Origin: Bryobacterales bacterium
Lineage (GTDB): Bacteria; Acidobacteriota; Terriglobia; Bryobacterales; Bryobacteraceae
DNA: 64,000 bases
Assembly: GCA_003135055.1 (NCBI GenBank)
Contig: PLDF01000478.1
Coordinates: forward strand, 1 to 64,000
Direction: 5' to 3'
Part shown: positions 43,599 through 52,442 of the stretch, in pieces
How positions within the stretch are numbered: position 1 is the first letter of the stretch
How the letters are laid out: each line of letters begins with the position of its first letter
Program-made: the position numbers and the translations under genes
Notes under the pieces: generated by a model
What the model was told of the DNA's origin: nothing
The model's database searches: none
What the model saw: the letters and a program-made list of their open reading frames with translations, nothing else

Positions 43599-44990
43599 AT
43601 GGTTCCCATTCCTGACGGCCCAGCGACGGCTCTGGATCAACTGTACCTTACGCTGCGGCCCGAGCCTTTGGAGAAGCCCGAGGAGTTTCGCAAGTTTTAT
43701 CGGGCGGAAGTCAACGAGGTCCGCGGCGAGGATACGGTCGCACGTCTATCCAGTAGATTGCAGCAATCTTTCGGGGCGTTGCCTTTCAGGGCGTTCGTAA
43801 TGGGGCACCCCGGAGTTGGTAAGTCGACGGAGATTTCCCGGCTCCTGCAGCGAGTCAAAGACCAGCATGTAGGCGTTCGGTTGAGCGTGGCAACGGAGCT
43901 TAATCCGGCGAGCTTTAAGGTGTTTGATATCTTGCTGCTGATGCTGGCCCGGCTCGCCGAAACCGCTAAGGACCTGAACGCGATCCCGTTTCAGGGAGAT
44001 CGATCCGAGGCTCTAGTTCGCGACATCACGCAGTGGTTCGCCAACGAGCAGACCAGGAACAGCCGCACCAGAACCACAGGGGCTGAAGTGGTGGCCGGGG
44101 TGAAGGAAGGCTCGCTATGGGCGACGGTTTTCGGCCTCTTCGGATCCGCGAAAGCGGAAATGAAATATGCCGCTGAGCGGAAGACCGAGACCATCGAATA
44201 TCGCCTTCAACGCTTGCCCGACCTAATCGATCTCTGCAATAAACTCATCGATTTAAGCGGCGAGACACTGCGGGAAAAGACGGGGAAGGAATGGCTGCTC
44301 GTGGTGGAAGATTTGGACAAGAGCGTCATTTCTCCCCAGCAATTGCAGGATCTGTTTATTCAATACGGGGCGGTGTTCGAGAACTTGCGGGTCAGCACGA
44401 TTTTTACCATTCCGGTTTGGCTTGCCTACTCGCCGGAAGCGATCAGGCTCCCAGGCGAACGCTACATGATTCACGACACGCCAGTCTATGACCAGCAGCA
44501 CAACCCGCACGAAAAAGGCCGGGCTGCAGTTCAGAAGGTTCTCGAAGCGAGAGCTTCGCCGTCACTCTTCGATCATGGGCAGATGATGAGACTGATTGTA
44601 GCTTCGGGCGGCAACCTTCGAGACTTGTTTTCCTTGGTGTCCGAAGCGGGAGAACGGGCACGCCTTAGGAATCCGCCGGCTTCTTTGATCGGGCCGGACG
44701 ACGCGAAGGCCGCGATCGGTAAGATGCGCGGGGAGTATACAAGACGGCTAGGTCAGAGCCCATATGACATGAAGGAGATCCCGTATTCGGCAAAGTCTTC
44801 CAGACTCGTGGGAGTCTATAATAGTGCGCCCGACAACGAGATACCCGATCCGGTCTTATACTCTCTACTGCGCGGCCGCGCTATACAGGAGTTCAACGGC
44901 GACGTCTGGTTTGGCGTCCATCCACTGGTGGTCGACATCCTGAAGGAGCAACAACACCTTAAGCCGCAAGATCGCGGCGGAACTTACTAA
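43599..44990 (+). CDS. P-loop ATPase of an ATPase-TPR operon
   Basis: A 463-residue STAND/AAA-like P-loop ATPase. Walker A is GHPGVGKST at 69-77 and Walker B is LLVVEDLDKS at about 233-242; a sensor-like IFTIP follows near 267. A segment at about 165-200 (KEGSLWATVFGLFGSAKAEMKY) may form an amphipathic or membrane-touching helix. The C-terminal part (from 330) is all-helical with SGGNLRDLFSLVSEAGERAR as in AAA lid regions. It is directly followed, TAA-ATG without spacing, by the TPR gene. Resembles regulatory ATPases of defence systems but I cannot match it to a named one. Confidence 0.7.
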   Translation: MVPIPDGPATALDQLYLTLRPEPLEKPEEFRKFYRAEVNEVRGEDTVARLSSRLQQSFGALPFRAFVMGHPGVGKSTEISRLLQRVKDQHVGVRLSVATELNPASFKVFDILLLMLARLAETAKDLNAIPFQGDRSEALVRDITQWFANEQTRNSRTRTTGAEVVAGVKEGSLWATVFGLFGSAKAEMKYAAERKTETIEYRLQRLPDLIDLCNKLIDLSGETLREKTGKEWLLVVEDLDKSVISPQQLQDLFIQYGAVFENLRVSTIFTIPVWLAYSPEAIRLPGERYMIHDTPVYDQQHNPHEKGRAAVQKVLEARASPSLFDHGQMMRLIVASGGNLRDLFSLVSEAGERARLRNPPASLIGPDDAKAAIGKMRGEYTRRLGQSPYDMKEIPYSAKSSRLVGVYNSAPDNEIPDPVLYSLLRGRAIQEFNGDVWFGVHPLVVDILKEQQHLKPQDRGGTY

Positions 44991-46553
44991 ATGGAAGATG
45001 GGTCCATTGAGGAAGTTACTGAACGCCTGATGTTGTGGTGTGTTCGGCAAGGCGGCGGATTGGCGCGTGTGGAGTGGGATTCGGTATACGCGCGGCAGGA
45101 AGTGGTCAATCGGCTCAAGGACTCGCTGAGCGAGTCGGGGATTTCGCTGGTCGAGATTAGTCTGCCTCCTGGCCAGGCTGCGAATGAAACCGTTGTGCGG
45201 TTGATTGAGAAACTTCGCTCCAGAAGCGGGTCGGTTGTTTCCATTACCGATATTGAGTGGGCGTTCCCGGAGGGCGGCAACCGGCTAGACACTTTGGTGG
45301 CGCTCAGCTTCAAGCGAGAGACACTCGCGTCGTTGCCGGTGCGTCAGATTTGGTGGATACCGTCTCATCTGACGGGGCAACTGATTCTTGGTGTTCCCGA
45401 TTTGGACTCGTGGTTCCAATTGCGGTTGCATGTTAAAGAAGTTCCTTTGCAGCCCGCAGCAATGGAACAAATGGACGGTAAGACTGTGAGCGTGTCAGAG
45501 GCACGCTCGCTTGCGCGCCGCTTTTGGGAAAGGCTCGAAGCTGCGCGAGCGCAAGATTTTCCGGAGGAACGGATCTGGGTTGAACTGGCGCAGCCTACGG
45601 TGGATGCGCTACAGTCTGCTGGTCTCGAAGTTGAGGCCGAGACCATCCTCATGCGTATGTTCGGCGTACGGGATCTATTGGAGCGTAAGCTCCAGGAGCT
45701 TCGTACGACGCGAGAAGGGGAGGATGATCCCGAGGTGCTCTCGCTCGCCGATCGGCTAGCCCGCCTCTTGAGGGATCGGGGCGACTTTGGGGGGGCGCGT
45801 GAGTTCCAGGAGCAAGTGCTAGAAACGAGAGCAAGGGTATTGGGGGAGGAGCACCCGGAAACGCTGAGGTCGATGAACAATCTGGCCGGGACACTGAGGG
45901 CGCAAGGAGATCTCATGGGGGCGCGGCGGCTCCAGGAGCGAGTGCTGGAGGGCGTGACACGAGTTCGGGGCGAGGAGCACCGGGACACTCTGGCCGCGGC
46001 GAATAATTTGGCAGTGACCTTCAAAGCGCTGAGCGATCTCGCCGGGGCGCGGCGGCTCCAAGAGCGAGTGCTGGAAGTGAGCACGCGTGTGATGGGGGAG
46101 GAGCACCCTTATACGCTGAAGTCGATGAACAATCTGGCGACGACGCTTGGCGCACAGGGCGACCTCGGTGGGGCGCGGCGGCTCCAAGAGCGGGTACTGC
46201 AGATGAGCATGCGTGTGTTGGGAGAGGAGCACCCGGACACGCTAACGCCGATGAATAATATGGCGGCGGCGCTTGTGGATCTGGGCGATCTCGCCGGGGC
46301 GCGGCGGCTCCAAGAGCGAGTGCTGGAGGTGAGGACGCGCGTGCTGGGGGAGGAGCACCCGGCCACGCTACGGTCGATGGGTAACTTAGCCGCGATCCTC
46401 GTAGCGCAAGGCGAATTTGATGGCTCCCTTCAAATCCTTCGCAAATGTCTCGTCGGCCTCCGCAAGATCTTTGGCGAAAACCACCCCGACACTGTTGCCA
46501 CTGCCGAAGCTCTGAAGCAGTTGGAAGAACGCGTTACTTCAGATTCTCGTTGA
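44991..46553 (+). CDS. TPR-repeat protein partner of the ATPase
   Basis: A 520-residue protein. Residues 1-150 form an alpha/beta domain without a Walker A (MLWCVRQGGGLARVEWDS, SVVSITDIEWAFPEGG, then RQIWWIPSHLTGQLILGVPD and WFQLRLHV), resembling the NTPase-like N-termini of STAND sensors. A linker leads to six tetratricopeptide-type repeats of 42 residues from residue 264 (GDFGGAREFQEQVLETRARV, with LGEEHPxTLxSMNNLA), the NB-ARC-associated class; the last is diverged. No catalytic effector motif is evident. The 3' end overlaps the opposing S9 peptidase gene by 20 bp. TPR arrays of this kind usually bind proteins and act as sensors. Confidence 0.75.
   Translation: MEDGSIEEVTERLMLWCVRQGGGLARVEWDSVYARQEVVNRLKDSLSESGISLVEISLPPGQAANETVVRLIEKLRSRSGSVVSITDIEWAFPEGGNRLDTLVALSFKRETLASLPVRQIWWIPSHLTGQLILGVPDLDSWFQLRLHVKEVPLQPAAMEQMDGKTVSVSEARSLARRFWERLEAARAQDFPEERIWVELAQPTVDALQSAGLEVEAETILMRMFGVRDLLERKLQELRTTREGEDDPEVLSLADRLARLLRDRGDFGGAREFQEQVLETRARVLGEEHPETLRSMNNLAGTLRAQGDLMGARRLQERVLEGVTRVRGEEHRDTLAAANNLAVTFKALSDLAGARRLQERVLEVSTRVMGEEHPYTLKSMNNLATTLGAQGDLGGARRLQERVLQMSMRVLGEEHPDTLTPMNNMAAALVDLGDLAGARRLQERVLEVRTRVLGEEHPATLRSMGNLAAILVAQGEFDGSLQILRKCLVGLRKIFGENHPDTVATAEALKQLEERVTSDSR
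45780..46409 (+). repeat. Five 126-bp repeats encoding TPR units
   Basis: The repeats begin at 45780, 45906, 46032, 46158 and 46284, each encoding 42 residues with the constant block GCGGCTCCA(A/G)GAGCG and GAGGAGCACCC. DNA-level similarity is high between neighbours, so recent expansion or gene conversion is likely, and repeat number may vary between strains. Confidence 0.75.
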
Positions 46554-48489
46554 ACCACGCGATCATCCTGACCAGCACATCCTTCTGATGCGCCGCCGTA
46601 TGAAACCGGTGCCCCTCGTTCGGATAGATCACCATCTCCGTCTTCACGCCCAAATCCCTCAGCGCGTGCCAAAATTCGTAAGATTGCGGCGCGGGGCATT
46701 CGCCGTCGCGGTCGCCCACCACCACCAGCGTCGGCGTCTTCACGTTCTTGATGTAATCGATGGCGGAGCTCTTCGCATAAACGGCCGGGTCGTCGTAGAC
46801 CGTGGCGCCGAAATACGGCAGCATCCATTGATCGATGGAATTCTCGCCGTAGTAGCTCTGCCAGTTGGCGATGCCCGCGCCCGCCACCGCCGCGCGGAAG
46901 CGGTTGGTTTGCGTCACCGTCCACATGGTCATGAAGCCGCCGTAACTCCAGCCGGTGACGCCCACCCGGTTGCTGTCGATGGAGGCGGTGCGCACGGCTT
47001 CATCCACGCCGGCGAGGACGTCGCGCAGGTCGCCGCCGCCGAAATCCTTCACGTTGGCCATGGTGAACTTTTCGCCCTGGCCGTAGCTGCCGCGCGGATT
47101 TGGCAGCAGCACGAAGTAGCCCTGCTGCGAGAGCAGCGTGGCGTTGAAGCCCGGCCGCGGCCACGCGGGCTTCATGGACGACGCCGGGCCGCCGTGTATG
47201 CTCACCACCATGGGGTACTTGCGGCTCGGGTCGTAAGGCTTCGGATAAATCAGCCAGCCTTGCACGCGGAAACCGTCGCTATTCCAATGCAGGCTCTTGG
47301 CCTCGCCCCACAGCGGCAGGCGCGCCTCGTTGGCATGAGTGAGCTTGCTCCAGCTGCCCACGGGTCCGGCCCAGACCTCCGGCGCTTTGTCCCAGGAGCT
47401 GCGGACTACGGTGCTCTTCTTGCCGTCGGCGGAAAGCGCGACGCCGCCGCCATCCATGGTGAAGATGGTTTCGTCGCCTTGCCACATCCGCTCGGTCTGG
47501 CCCGACGCGGGGTCGATCTGCGAGACGGCGCTGCCGCCATCGTAGTGCTCGCTGAAGTAGACGTACTTGGAATCCTTCGGCCATGAGAAATCGGCCACCG
47601 ACGAATTGATGCCCGGCGTCAAACTGCGCGCTTCGCCGCCGCCCGCGGCGGGGACCTGGTATAGCTCGCCGCCGGTGGAGCCTTCGTCGCTCATAATGCC
47701 GCCGATGAAGAGGATCGACTTGCCGTCGTGCGACCATTGCGGCTCGGCGATCTGCTGTTGCACGCCGGGCTTGTACACCGGTTTCAAGTCGCCGCCGGCA
47801 GCGCTCATCGTGTAGATCTGCGCGATCCACCAGTTGTTATCGCCCATGCCTTGCGCGGCGGAAACCGCGAAGCTGCGCCCGTCCGGCGACCAATCGAACT
47901 CGTAGATGTACATGTTGGCGGGTGAAATCTGGTGTGTGGACGCGGTGGCGACGTCGGCCACCGCGAGGCGCTGCTCGTAGATTTTCGATTCCATCACGCC
48001 GGAATCGGGCGGGACCGGGTCGAGCGGTCCGGCGCGGTGCGGAAGGTTCTCGGTGAAGAGCATGGCGATGCGTTTGCCATCGGGCGACCAGTGCGGGTTC
48101 TGAAGAAGCCCGGTGAGGTGCGTGATCTGTCTCGCGGCGCCGCCTGCGGCTGGCGCGATGTAGACTTCGAACTGATCGGCCTTGGCGCAGTCGGAGAGGA
48201 ATGCGAGTTGCTTACTGTCGGGCGACCACGCCACGCTCTCTTCGTCGCACGCGGCTTTGCCGTCGCCGGCGGAGATGCGGATGGGCGCGGACCCACCGAC
48301 ATAAATCGCCGACTTGCCGGGCGCGGTCAGGGCTTCCACGTAGGCGACATGCGAACCGTCGGGCGAGATGGCGGATTGCTGGAACCAGCGCGTGGCGGCG
48401 ATCTCGGCGAGGGCGGGTTCCACTGGGGTGATGGGTTGGGACCACGCGGCGGATGCGGCTAACACCAGAATGTAGAAACGAATCTTCAA
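46534..48489 (-). CDS. S9-family prolyl oligopeptidase-type peptidase
   Basis: Serine peptidase of the S9C/dipeptidyl-peptidase-like group, about 651 residues. A signal peptide (IRFYILVLAASAAWS) follows the TTG start at 48489. A WD40-like beta-propeller with many SPDG repeats (about 40-380) precedes the alpha/beta-hydrolase domain with nucleophile motif GWSYGGFMT, Asp in VVGDRDGE and His in NEGHRFHT. A longer in-frame opening reaches into the palindromic repeat at 48514-48535 and is rejected. The TTG overlaps the stop of the upstream membrane-protein gene (TTGA), coupling them. Cleaves short peptides in the periplasm. Confidence 0.9.
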   Translation of the reverse strand: MKIRFYILVLAASAAWSQPITPVEPALAEIAATRWFQQSAISPDGSHVAYVEALTAPGKSAIYVGGSAPIRISAGDGKAACDEESVAWSPDSKQLAFLSDCAKADQFEVYIAPAAGGAARQITHLTGLLQNPHWSPDGKRIAMLFTENLPHRAGPLDPVPPDSGVMESKIYEQRLAVADVATASTHQISPANMYIYEFDWSPDGRSFAVSAAQGMGDNNWWIAQIYTMSAAGGDLKPVYKPGVQQQIAEPQWSHDGKSILFIGGIMSDEGSTGGELYQVPAAGGGEARSLTPGINSSVADFSWPKDSKYVYFSEHYDGGSAVSQIDPASGQTERMWQGDETIFTMDGGGVALSADGKKSTVVRSSWDKAPEVWAGPVGSWSKLTHANEARLPLWGEAKSLHWNSDGFRVQGWLIYPKPYDPSRKYPMVVSIHGGPASSMKPAWPRPGFNATLLSQQGYFVLLPNPRGSYGQGEKFTMANVKDFGGGDLRDVLAGVDEAVRTASIDSNRVGVTGWSYGGFMTMWTVTQTNRFRAAVAGAGIANWQSYYGENSIDQWMLPYFGATVYDDPAVYAKSSAIDYIKNVKTPTLVVVGDRDGECPAPQSYEFWHALRDLGVKTEMVIYPNEGHRFHTAAHQKDVLVRMIAWFNENLK

Positions 48490-50519
48490 GAGTTTGCTCT
48501 CTTTCTGAGAAATCGACAGGCCGGGAGGCCTGTCGTACATAAGCCGGCCAGAAGCGCTAATGCGCTTAGCCAGCGCGCGCCCTGCTGCTCGATGCCACCG
48601 TCGTACACCAGGTCAATAAAAGGATACCCTCTCCTCTCCACGACCACTTGACCCAGTTTATCCTGCCACACGGGGAGCTTGCTGGCGTGATCGAGACCGC
48701 GCAGGCCGTACGCGCTCCATCCTTTGTCCCAGGCGATTTGTACGCTCAGGATGGGTCCTGGTTTCCTGTCAGCGACGAAAATGCGGGCGGCGCCTATGCC
48801 AATCCACTGAAAACCGGCGCAGTGGTTATCGAGTGCGGCCAGATAGTGCTCCAGCGGTTTCGCGAAGTATGCAGGCGGGCGCGTTGCCACCAGATCGGAG
48901 ACCTCTATTGCGTGCGCCAGCGATGTGCAGCGGCGCGGAACGGAGTAGATGACGTCCGGCCCATCGCGCCAAAGCTCGGGCAAACCGGCGAACTTTTCGG
49001 GATGCGCGTAGGGGTGGTAGAACTCGCGGCTATCGCTTCCGCCGCCAACCACCGCCGATACGCCGAAGGCTTTCAGCCATGCGAGCATGGTGTCCTGCCG
49101 GTTGCCGGCGTAGATCTGGTAGTTGACGTCTTGCAGGAAGGTGTTGCGCATGCCGTTGTCGAAGCCGCCGGTGAGCATCGGCGTATCGCTGAACGCCTGC
49201 ATCCAGAAGCCGATGGTTCCGGGGGCGAAGACGCGCTGGCCGGGAATGTGGCCGCCGAGCCAGCGCGAGATTTCGTATTCCACGGTGGAGCGGATGGCGA
49301 TGGGTTTCTCGATGTCTTGGGCGCGGCGGTGCTGGTGGATGGCGATGGGGAGGGCCAGGGCCAGGGCGGCTGCGAGTATCACGCGCATTCTAGTATTGCT
49401 GTAAACCACTCCCTCACGGTCGTGGCTCCGATCGGAGCCGCGCGCGTCAGCAAGCGGTTTCCCGATATCACCGGATATCGCGGCCGGAGAACTGGCCCGT
49501 GTAGTCTTCCCCGCCAGCAGCGCCGCCGCCAGCCAGAAGGCCATATCCATTTCCAGGTGGTAGCGCTCGGGCTGTGGAACGATCGAGAGCTTGAACCAGT
49601 AGGCGCACAGCGTAATGGCGCCGGTAAGATACGCCAGCAGGATGGCGAACCTTGCGCGCGGCTCCGCTTGCGCTTTCCGCAATCCCCACGCCAGCAGCAG
49701 CGCGCCGGCAAGGAACGCGGCTTCCAATAAATGGTTGGGCTTATATCCGCCGGCTACCAGGGGCGCGTTCGCCATGATGGTGGCGATGGTGGAGGGTGTC
49801 ACGAATGGCGCTGCCAGCGCGTAAGCCCAGACTGCCATCGCGGCCATCCGCGCCCATAGCGGGAGCCACGCGGCGCTGAAACCCGCGAGTACGTACGCGC
49901 CTGCGATGAGCGCCAGCGCGAAGCCGCCGATCCAATTGCTGAGAACTACCGCCGCCATGGCGAGCGCGGCGCCAAAGTACCAACCTGGACGGCGCCGCTG
50001 CAACGCGGTATGCATCAAGCCGAGAGCTAGCGGCAGCAGCGTCAGCGAGGCAATGTGCGGGCCTTCTCCCCAACGGACCATGGCGTCGAGGCGGCATGGC
50101 GCGAACCATCCTCCGATATCGTGGCGCAGCTCGGGACCCAGCCAGATGGATGGCGAGAGCAGCGAGTAGCCAAGACACGCGAGAAACGCAGGCAACCGAT
50201 CGGCGCCCATGCGCCGCGCGGCCCAGTAGAGCGCCACCGGGCCAAGCGAGTACAGGGTCGCGGTGACGGCGTGATAGGCCAGTCCGATATCGATGCGGCC
50301 CAAGCCCGAAACCGCGGCTACCAGCGTGTGCAGCAGCGGCGGGTAAGAATCGGGAAACGGAATGCCGCCGTACCAGAGCGGCATCCAGGTCAGATCGGGA
50401 AAATGATCGCGGATGTAGCGCGCCAGGCCAATGAAGGCCCCTTCGATGGAAGGCATCTGCGCGATGTAATCGGAATGAAAGAGGCGCAGGGTTACGAAGG
50501 CATTGACGGAGAATAACAC
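48486..50519 (-). CDS. Large multi-pass membrane protein (GT-C/YfhO-like)
   Basis: A 677-residue protein with about a dozen hydrophobic helices and a C-terminal soluble part. The N-terminal WYGGIPFPDSYPPLLH after helix 1 and the Arg/Asp-rich extracytoplasmic loop RHDIGGWFAPCRLDAMVRWGEG fit the GT-C or 6-pyruvoyl-tetrahydropterin-synthase-related membrane family; the transferred sugar is unknown. Residues 355-372 (PLADARGSDRSHDREGVV) are encoded by a palindromic repeat at 49404-49457, an in-frame insertion in a loop. Its last codons are coupled to the S9 peptidase start. Confidence 0.7.
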   Translation of the reverse strand: MLFSVNAFVTLRLFHSDYIAQMPSIEGAFIGLARYIRDHFPDLTWMPLWYGGIPFPDSYPPLLHTLVAAVSGLGRIDIGLAYHAVTATLYSLGPVALYWAARRMGADRLPAFLACLGYSLLSPSIWLGPELRHDIGGWFAPCRLDAMVRWGEGPHIASLTLLPLALGLMHTALQRRRPGWYFGAALAMAAVVLSNWIGGFALALIAGAYVLAGFSAAWLPLWARMAAMAVWAYALAAPFVTPSTIATIMANAPLVAGGYKPNHLLEAAFLAGALLLAWGLRKAQAEPRARFAILLAYLTGAITLCAYWFKLSIVPQPERYHLEMDMAFWLAAALLAGKTTRASSPAAISGDIGKPLADARGSDRSHDREGVVYSNTRMRVILAAALALALPIAIHQHRRAQDIEKPIAIRSTVEYEISRWLGGHIPGQRVFAPGTIGFWMQAFSDTPMLTGGFDNGMRNTFLQDVNYQIYAGNRQDTMLAWLKAFGVSAVVGGGSDSREFYHPYAHPEKFAGLPELWRDGPDVIYSVPRRCTSLAHAIEVSDLVATRPPAYFAKPLEHYLAALDNHCAGFQWIGIGAARIFVADRKPGPILSVQIAWDKGWSAYGLRGLDHASKLPVWQDKLGQVVVERRGYPFIDLVYDGGIEQQGARWLSALALLAGLCTTGLPACRFLRKRANS
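48514..48535. repeat. Palindrome of the GACAGGCC family
   Basis: CGACAGGCC (48514-48522) and GGCCTGTCG (48527-48535) pair perfectly around GGGA. It lies inside the 3' end of the membrane-protein gene. A sister copy, with the same core, is at 50521-50542 just upstream of that gene's start, so the gene is bracketed by the two. Confidence 0.7.
49404..49457 (-). repeat. In-frame REP-like insertion in a coding sequence
   Basis: A 54-bp unit centred on the perfect palindrome GGCTCCGATCGGAGCC (49424-49439). It encodes PLADARGSDRSHDREGVV in the membrane protein, a peptide whose low similarity to the surrounding hydrophobic sequence and repeat-like DNA suggest insertion without loss of frame. Confidence 0.6.
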
Positions 50520-50520
50520 C

Positions 50521-50542
50521 GGACAGGCCAGGAGGCCTGTCC
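50521..50542. repeat. Palindrome of the GACAGGCC family, second copy
   Basis: GGACAGGCC (50521-50529) and GGCCTGTCC (50534-50542) pair perfectly around AGGA, 1 bp upstream of the membrane-protein gene start and 11 bp after the stop of the TonB-receptor-like gene. Confidence 0.7.
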
Positions 50543-50553
50543 CACCAGATCCC

Positions 50554-52440
50554 CTAGAAAGTGAAACTCAGGCCTCCGCGCACGCTACGCGGATTCTGTA
50601 CCAGCAGGATGTGCTGGCCCCCGATGCAGTTCAGCGGCAGATAGCCCTGCGCGAGCATGTTGCGTATATCGGCGGTGGCCTCCACATGGCGCCGGAAACC
50701 GGGAATAGGCTGGCGGATGTAAACGTTAAGCCCCGGCAGCGGCTGCATGGAATCGGCGGCGTAAAGATTGCCTGCCATCACGGCGCGGCGGTCGCCGGTC
50801 CACTGATAGCTGGCAATGAGGCGCGTGCCCGTCCGCGGCAAGACGCCCGAGAAGCGCGTGGTAGCGGCGTACCGCCTGCCAGTGTGGATCATGGAGCGCA
50901 AGTCGTCGGGGTTATTACCGGCCACTTCACTCGCGTCCGCCGTGAGCGCGCCGTTATCGCTGTAAATCATGGCGACGCTGGCGTTGCTTCCCAAATTTTG
51001 CGTTACCGAAGCCGCGTAACCATTGTTCTGAAAGTTGCCCGCATCGAACACCGAGGTGCCGGCGAAGACATCGGGCAAAACGTTGCCCGTGAAAAATCCC
51101 GCCGGGGCCACCATGGTGATGGCGGCGTTGGCGACGTACTGGCGGTAGACCGAGCCGCTGTAAGTGCGCGATCCGGCTTTGTGCGCATAAACGATTTCGT
51201 ACTCTTCGCCGCGCTGCATCTCCGTCTTGCCATTCAGAAGCGACATGCGCGGGAAGACGCCCAAGCCGTCGATATCCCGCTTCAGGGACCCGTCTTCCGG
51301 CGATACGCCGCCGTTATCGGACAGGTTATCCGGCGGGGGGCTGTTCGGCCGCGGATTGCCGGAACTGTATGCGATCTCAAGGCTGTTGTTTTCGTCCGCG
51401 GCATACTTCAAGCGCACGTAGGGGCTGTAGTAGTTGGAATGATCCACAAACGAGATCGAATCCATCGTGAAGCCATACAGCAAAACGACATTGTCGCCAA
51501 CTCGATACTGGTCGTCCACGCTCACCGAAAGATTGCGCATCAGGGGCAGCGCGGCGCCGTCCGGACCGGCGATCGCGGGCATCAGCGTCTGCCGCATGGT
51601 AACGGAAATTTCGGGCGTATCATCGGCGATCCGGCGGCTATAGGTTGTGCGAAACGCAGCGGTGGGAACGCCGGTGGCGGAGCCGTATCCAAGGTTTCCG
51701 GCGAACTGCAGCACGCTGTTGCCGTATAGAGAGGTCTCAAGCGCGAAGGTTGTGCCCAGATCGGCTTCCGTGCCCGTTCCGGTGGTTAACGGGCCATCCC
51801 CAGCCGACACCAGCAGCAATCCGCGTGTCTCTGAGAACACGGCGGCGTGTCCGGTTGTAGACGCCGGGGCCGCAGCGTCAGACGCAGAGGCGGTGCCCGG
51901 ATCGACTAACCTTAAGACCGGGCGCGTGGAAGAGGCGCTGCGAAGCACCCATTTCCAGTCGTCGGTCATGATGTTGCCGCTCTCCAGGGCCGGATAGGCA
52001 AATTGGATGCTGCTGAACAGCGTGCTCAAATTCACATTCAAGACGCTTCGCATGCCGGGCTGAACCAGAATTTCCTTAGTGGCGGGAACGAACGAAGCCA
52101 GCGAAACCTTCACGGAGTAGGGCGCGGGAACCAGACCCAGGAGCCTGAATTCGCCGTGATCGTCGGTCAGGACTTTCCCGATGAGGCGCTGCTGGCGGTT
52201 ATATAAGATCACCGTCGCGCCCATCTGTGGAATGCCCGCCGTGCCGCGGACTATGCCAGCGATGGCTCCGGAGAGCGGAAGCGCTTCGGCAGCCCCAGCC
52301 CAGCGTGGGCCGCCAAGGCACGCCATTCCCGCGAATAGCAACGCAACCGTTTTTGGCGTCTTCTTCTCCAAAATCCGCGCGCTTCCCAACCGAATCCAAC
52401 CGTTTCGGGCTGATCGACCGAAACGGGCCAATCCGCTCAA
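50554..52440 (-). CDS. Outer-membrane protein with carboxypeptidase-regulatory-like domain
   Basis: A 628-residue TonB-receptor-like protein of the type abundant in Acidobacteria. A signal sequence is near residues 27-50 (TPKTVALLFAGMACLGG). The carboxypeptidase regulatory-like beta-sandwich is at about 56-140 (GAIAGIVRGTAGIPQMGATV, then VLTDDHGEFRLLGLVPAPYSV). The rest is beta-barrel-like with alternating aromatics and the classical C-terminal SVRGGLSFTF. No plug domain or TonB box is clear, so it is shorter than true receptors. TTG at 52440 is the assumed start, 2 bp after the GWxTD stop; a TTG at 52368 is possible. Confidence 0.7.
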   Translation of the reverse strand: MSGLARFGRSARNGWIRLGSARILEKKTPKTVALLFAGMACLGGPRWAGAAEALPLSGAIAGIVRGTAGIPQMGATVILYNRQQRLIGKVLTDDHGEFRLLGLVPAPYSVKVSLASFVPATKEILVQPGMRSVLNVNLSTLFSSIQFAYPALESGNIMTDDWKWVLRSASSTRPVLRLVDPGTASASDAAAPASTTGHAAVFSETRGLLLVSAGDGPLTTGTGTEADLGTTFALETSLYGNSVLQFAGNLGYGSATGVPTAAFRTTYSRRIADDTPEISVTMRQTLMPAIAGPDGAALPLMRNLSVSVDDQYRVGDNVVLLYGFTMDSISFVDHSNYYSPYVRLKYAADENNSLEIAYSSGNPRPNSPPPDNLSDNGGVSPEDGSLKRDIDGLGVFPRMSLLNGKTEMQRGEEYEIVYAHKAGSRTYSGSVYRQYVANAAITMVAPAGFFTGNVLPDVFAGTSVFDAGNFQNNGYAASVTQNLGSNASVAMIYSDNGALTADASEVAGNNPDDLRSMIHTGRRYAATTRFSGVLPRTGTRLIASYQWTGDRRAVMAGNLYAADSMQPLPGLNVYIRQPIPGFRRHVEATADIRNMLAQGYLPLNCIGGQHILLVQNPRSVRGGLSFTF

Positions 52441-52442
52441 TT

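Noticed and set aside
45780-46409. 126-bp periodicity considered as a non-coding satellite or VNTR
   Set aside because: It is in frame with, and fully explained by, 42-residue TPR units.
48490-48540. Longer N-terminus for the S9 peptidase
   Set aside because: It reads through the GACAGGCC palindrome and adds 17 residues before the signal peptide; TTG 48489 is coupled to the upstream stop.
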